Part shown: one piece after another, positions 6,238 through 6,381 of the stretch
Position numbering within the stretch: the first letter of the stretch is position 1
Layout: every line of letters starts with the position of its first letter
Assembly (NCBI GenBank): GCA_947176655.1
Contig: CAMWRK010000126.1
Location: forward strand, 1 to 6,381
Length of the DNA: 6,381 bases
Source of the DNA: an uncultured Prevotellaceae bacterium
GTDB taxonomy: Bacteria > Bacteroidota > Bacteroidia > Bacteroidales > Bacteroidaceae
Direction of reading: 5' to 3'
The notes under the pieces: model-generated
Databases searched by the model: none
Told to the model about the DNA's origin: nothing
What the model saw: only the letters and a program-made list of their open reading frames with translations
Program-made: the position numbers and the translations under genes

Positions 6238-6269
6238 TTTGGCCGGTAACGCAAAAAGACGTACCTTTG
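6238..6269 (+). promoter_or_regulatory. Bacteroidetes-type promoter of tRNA-Val
   Basis: TTTG (6238-6241), 20 bases, then TACCTTTG (6262-6269) is a full match to the Bacteroidetes consensus, with the same spacing as the tRNA-Asp promoter. The transcript should start near 6275, leaving a leader of about 55 bases before the tRNA. Confidence 0.88.
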
Positions 6270-6293
6270 CACACGCAATCAAGAGGCAAATTC

Positions 6294-6306
6294 ACCTCAT
6301 GGAGGT
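6294..6306 (+). other. Small hairpin in the tRNA-Val leader
   Basis: ACCTC-ATG-GAGGT is a perfect 5-base-pair stem with a 3-base loop. A GAGG at 6283-6286 could pair with the same CCTC (6295-6298) instead, so two exclusive folds exist. It may guide 5' processing of the tRNA precursor. The short length makes chance possible. Confidence 0.3.
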
Positions 6307-6330
6307 CAAAAAGCCAGCACTGATTACAAA

Positions 6331-6381
6331 GGGCGATTAGCGCAGCTGGTTCAGAGCATCTGCCTTACAAGCAGAGGGTCG
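6331..6381 (+). tRNA. tRNA-Val (anticodon TAC), 5' part
   Basis: The 5' acceptor strand GGGCGAT starts at 6331. The D-arm (GCGC...GAGC) follows, then the anticodon stem TCTGC/GCAGA (6359-6363 and 6371-6375) with loop CTTACAA, giving anticodon TAC at 6366-6368, which reads Val codons. The variable region GGGTCG begins just as the window ends, so the T-arm and 3' acceptor strand are not visible. The third D-stem pair is G-A, which is common in tRNAs with the TAGCGCAGC form. More tRNA genes may follow outside the window. Confidence 0.93.

Overview
The window looks like chromosomal DNA from a member of the Bacteroidales (Bacteroides, Phocaeicola or Prevotella relatives). Three things point there. 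Two tRNA promoters and one protein-gene promoter fit the Bacteroidetes pattern TTTG-N19/20-TAnnTTTG rather than the E. coli -35/-10 pattern. Start codons follow A-rich stretches without Shine-Dalgarno sequences. The gene content also fits: a dipeptidyl peptidase III with an HECLGH zinc motif, a transglutaminase/leucine-rich-repeat lipoprotein, and a DUF2807-like secreted protein. Genus-level assignment is not possible from the sequence alone.

Layout. Positions 1-2827 (+) hold three co-directional genes: the C-terminal part of a family M49 dipeptidyl peptidase III (cut by the window start), a HEAT-repeat DNA-alkylation-repair-like (AlkD-type) gene overlapping it by 20 bp, and, 128 bp further on, a complete adenylosuccinate synthetase gene (purA). 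A long imperfect hairpin at 2838-2903 follows purA. Next is a self-contained tRNA-Asp(GTC) unit with promoter, tRNA and intrinsic terminator (3010-3175). A single-gene unit then encodes a 420-aa predicted lipoprotein that joins a transglutaminase-like domain to BspA-type leucine-rich repeats (3315-4577), ending in a hairpin. A short MGMT-family gene (4704-5030, +) converges on a small minus-strand gene for a secreted, probably shortened DUF2807/GIN-type protein (5239-5610).

Positions 5611-6330 contain no credible protein gene. They hold the minus-strand gene's promoter and leader, a perfect FNR/CRP-type dyad (TTGATAAAAATCAA), an AT-rich stretch with small palindromes and one short direct repeat, and a strong promoter for a tRNA-Val(TAC) gene that is cut by the window end.

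The genes do not form one pathway: there is peptide turnover (DPP III), AMP synthesis (PurA), two alkylation-repair-type proteins, an envelope lipoprotein and two tRNAs. No CRISPR array, insertion sequence, phage gene or defence system is visible. The items most worth a second look are the FNR-type dyad in the gene-free region, the transglutaminase/LRR lipoprotein, the long hairpin after purA, and the extended initiation sequence shared by the two tRNA promoters.
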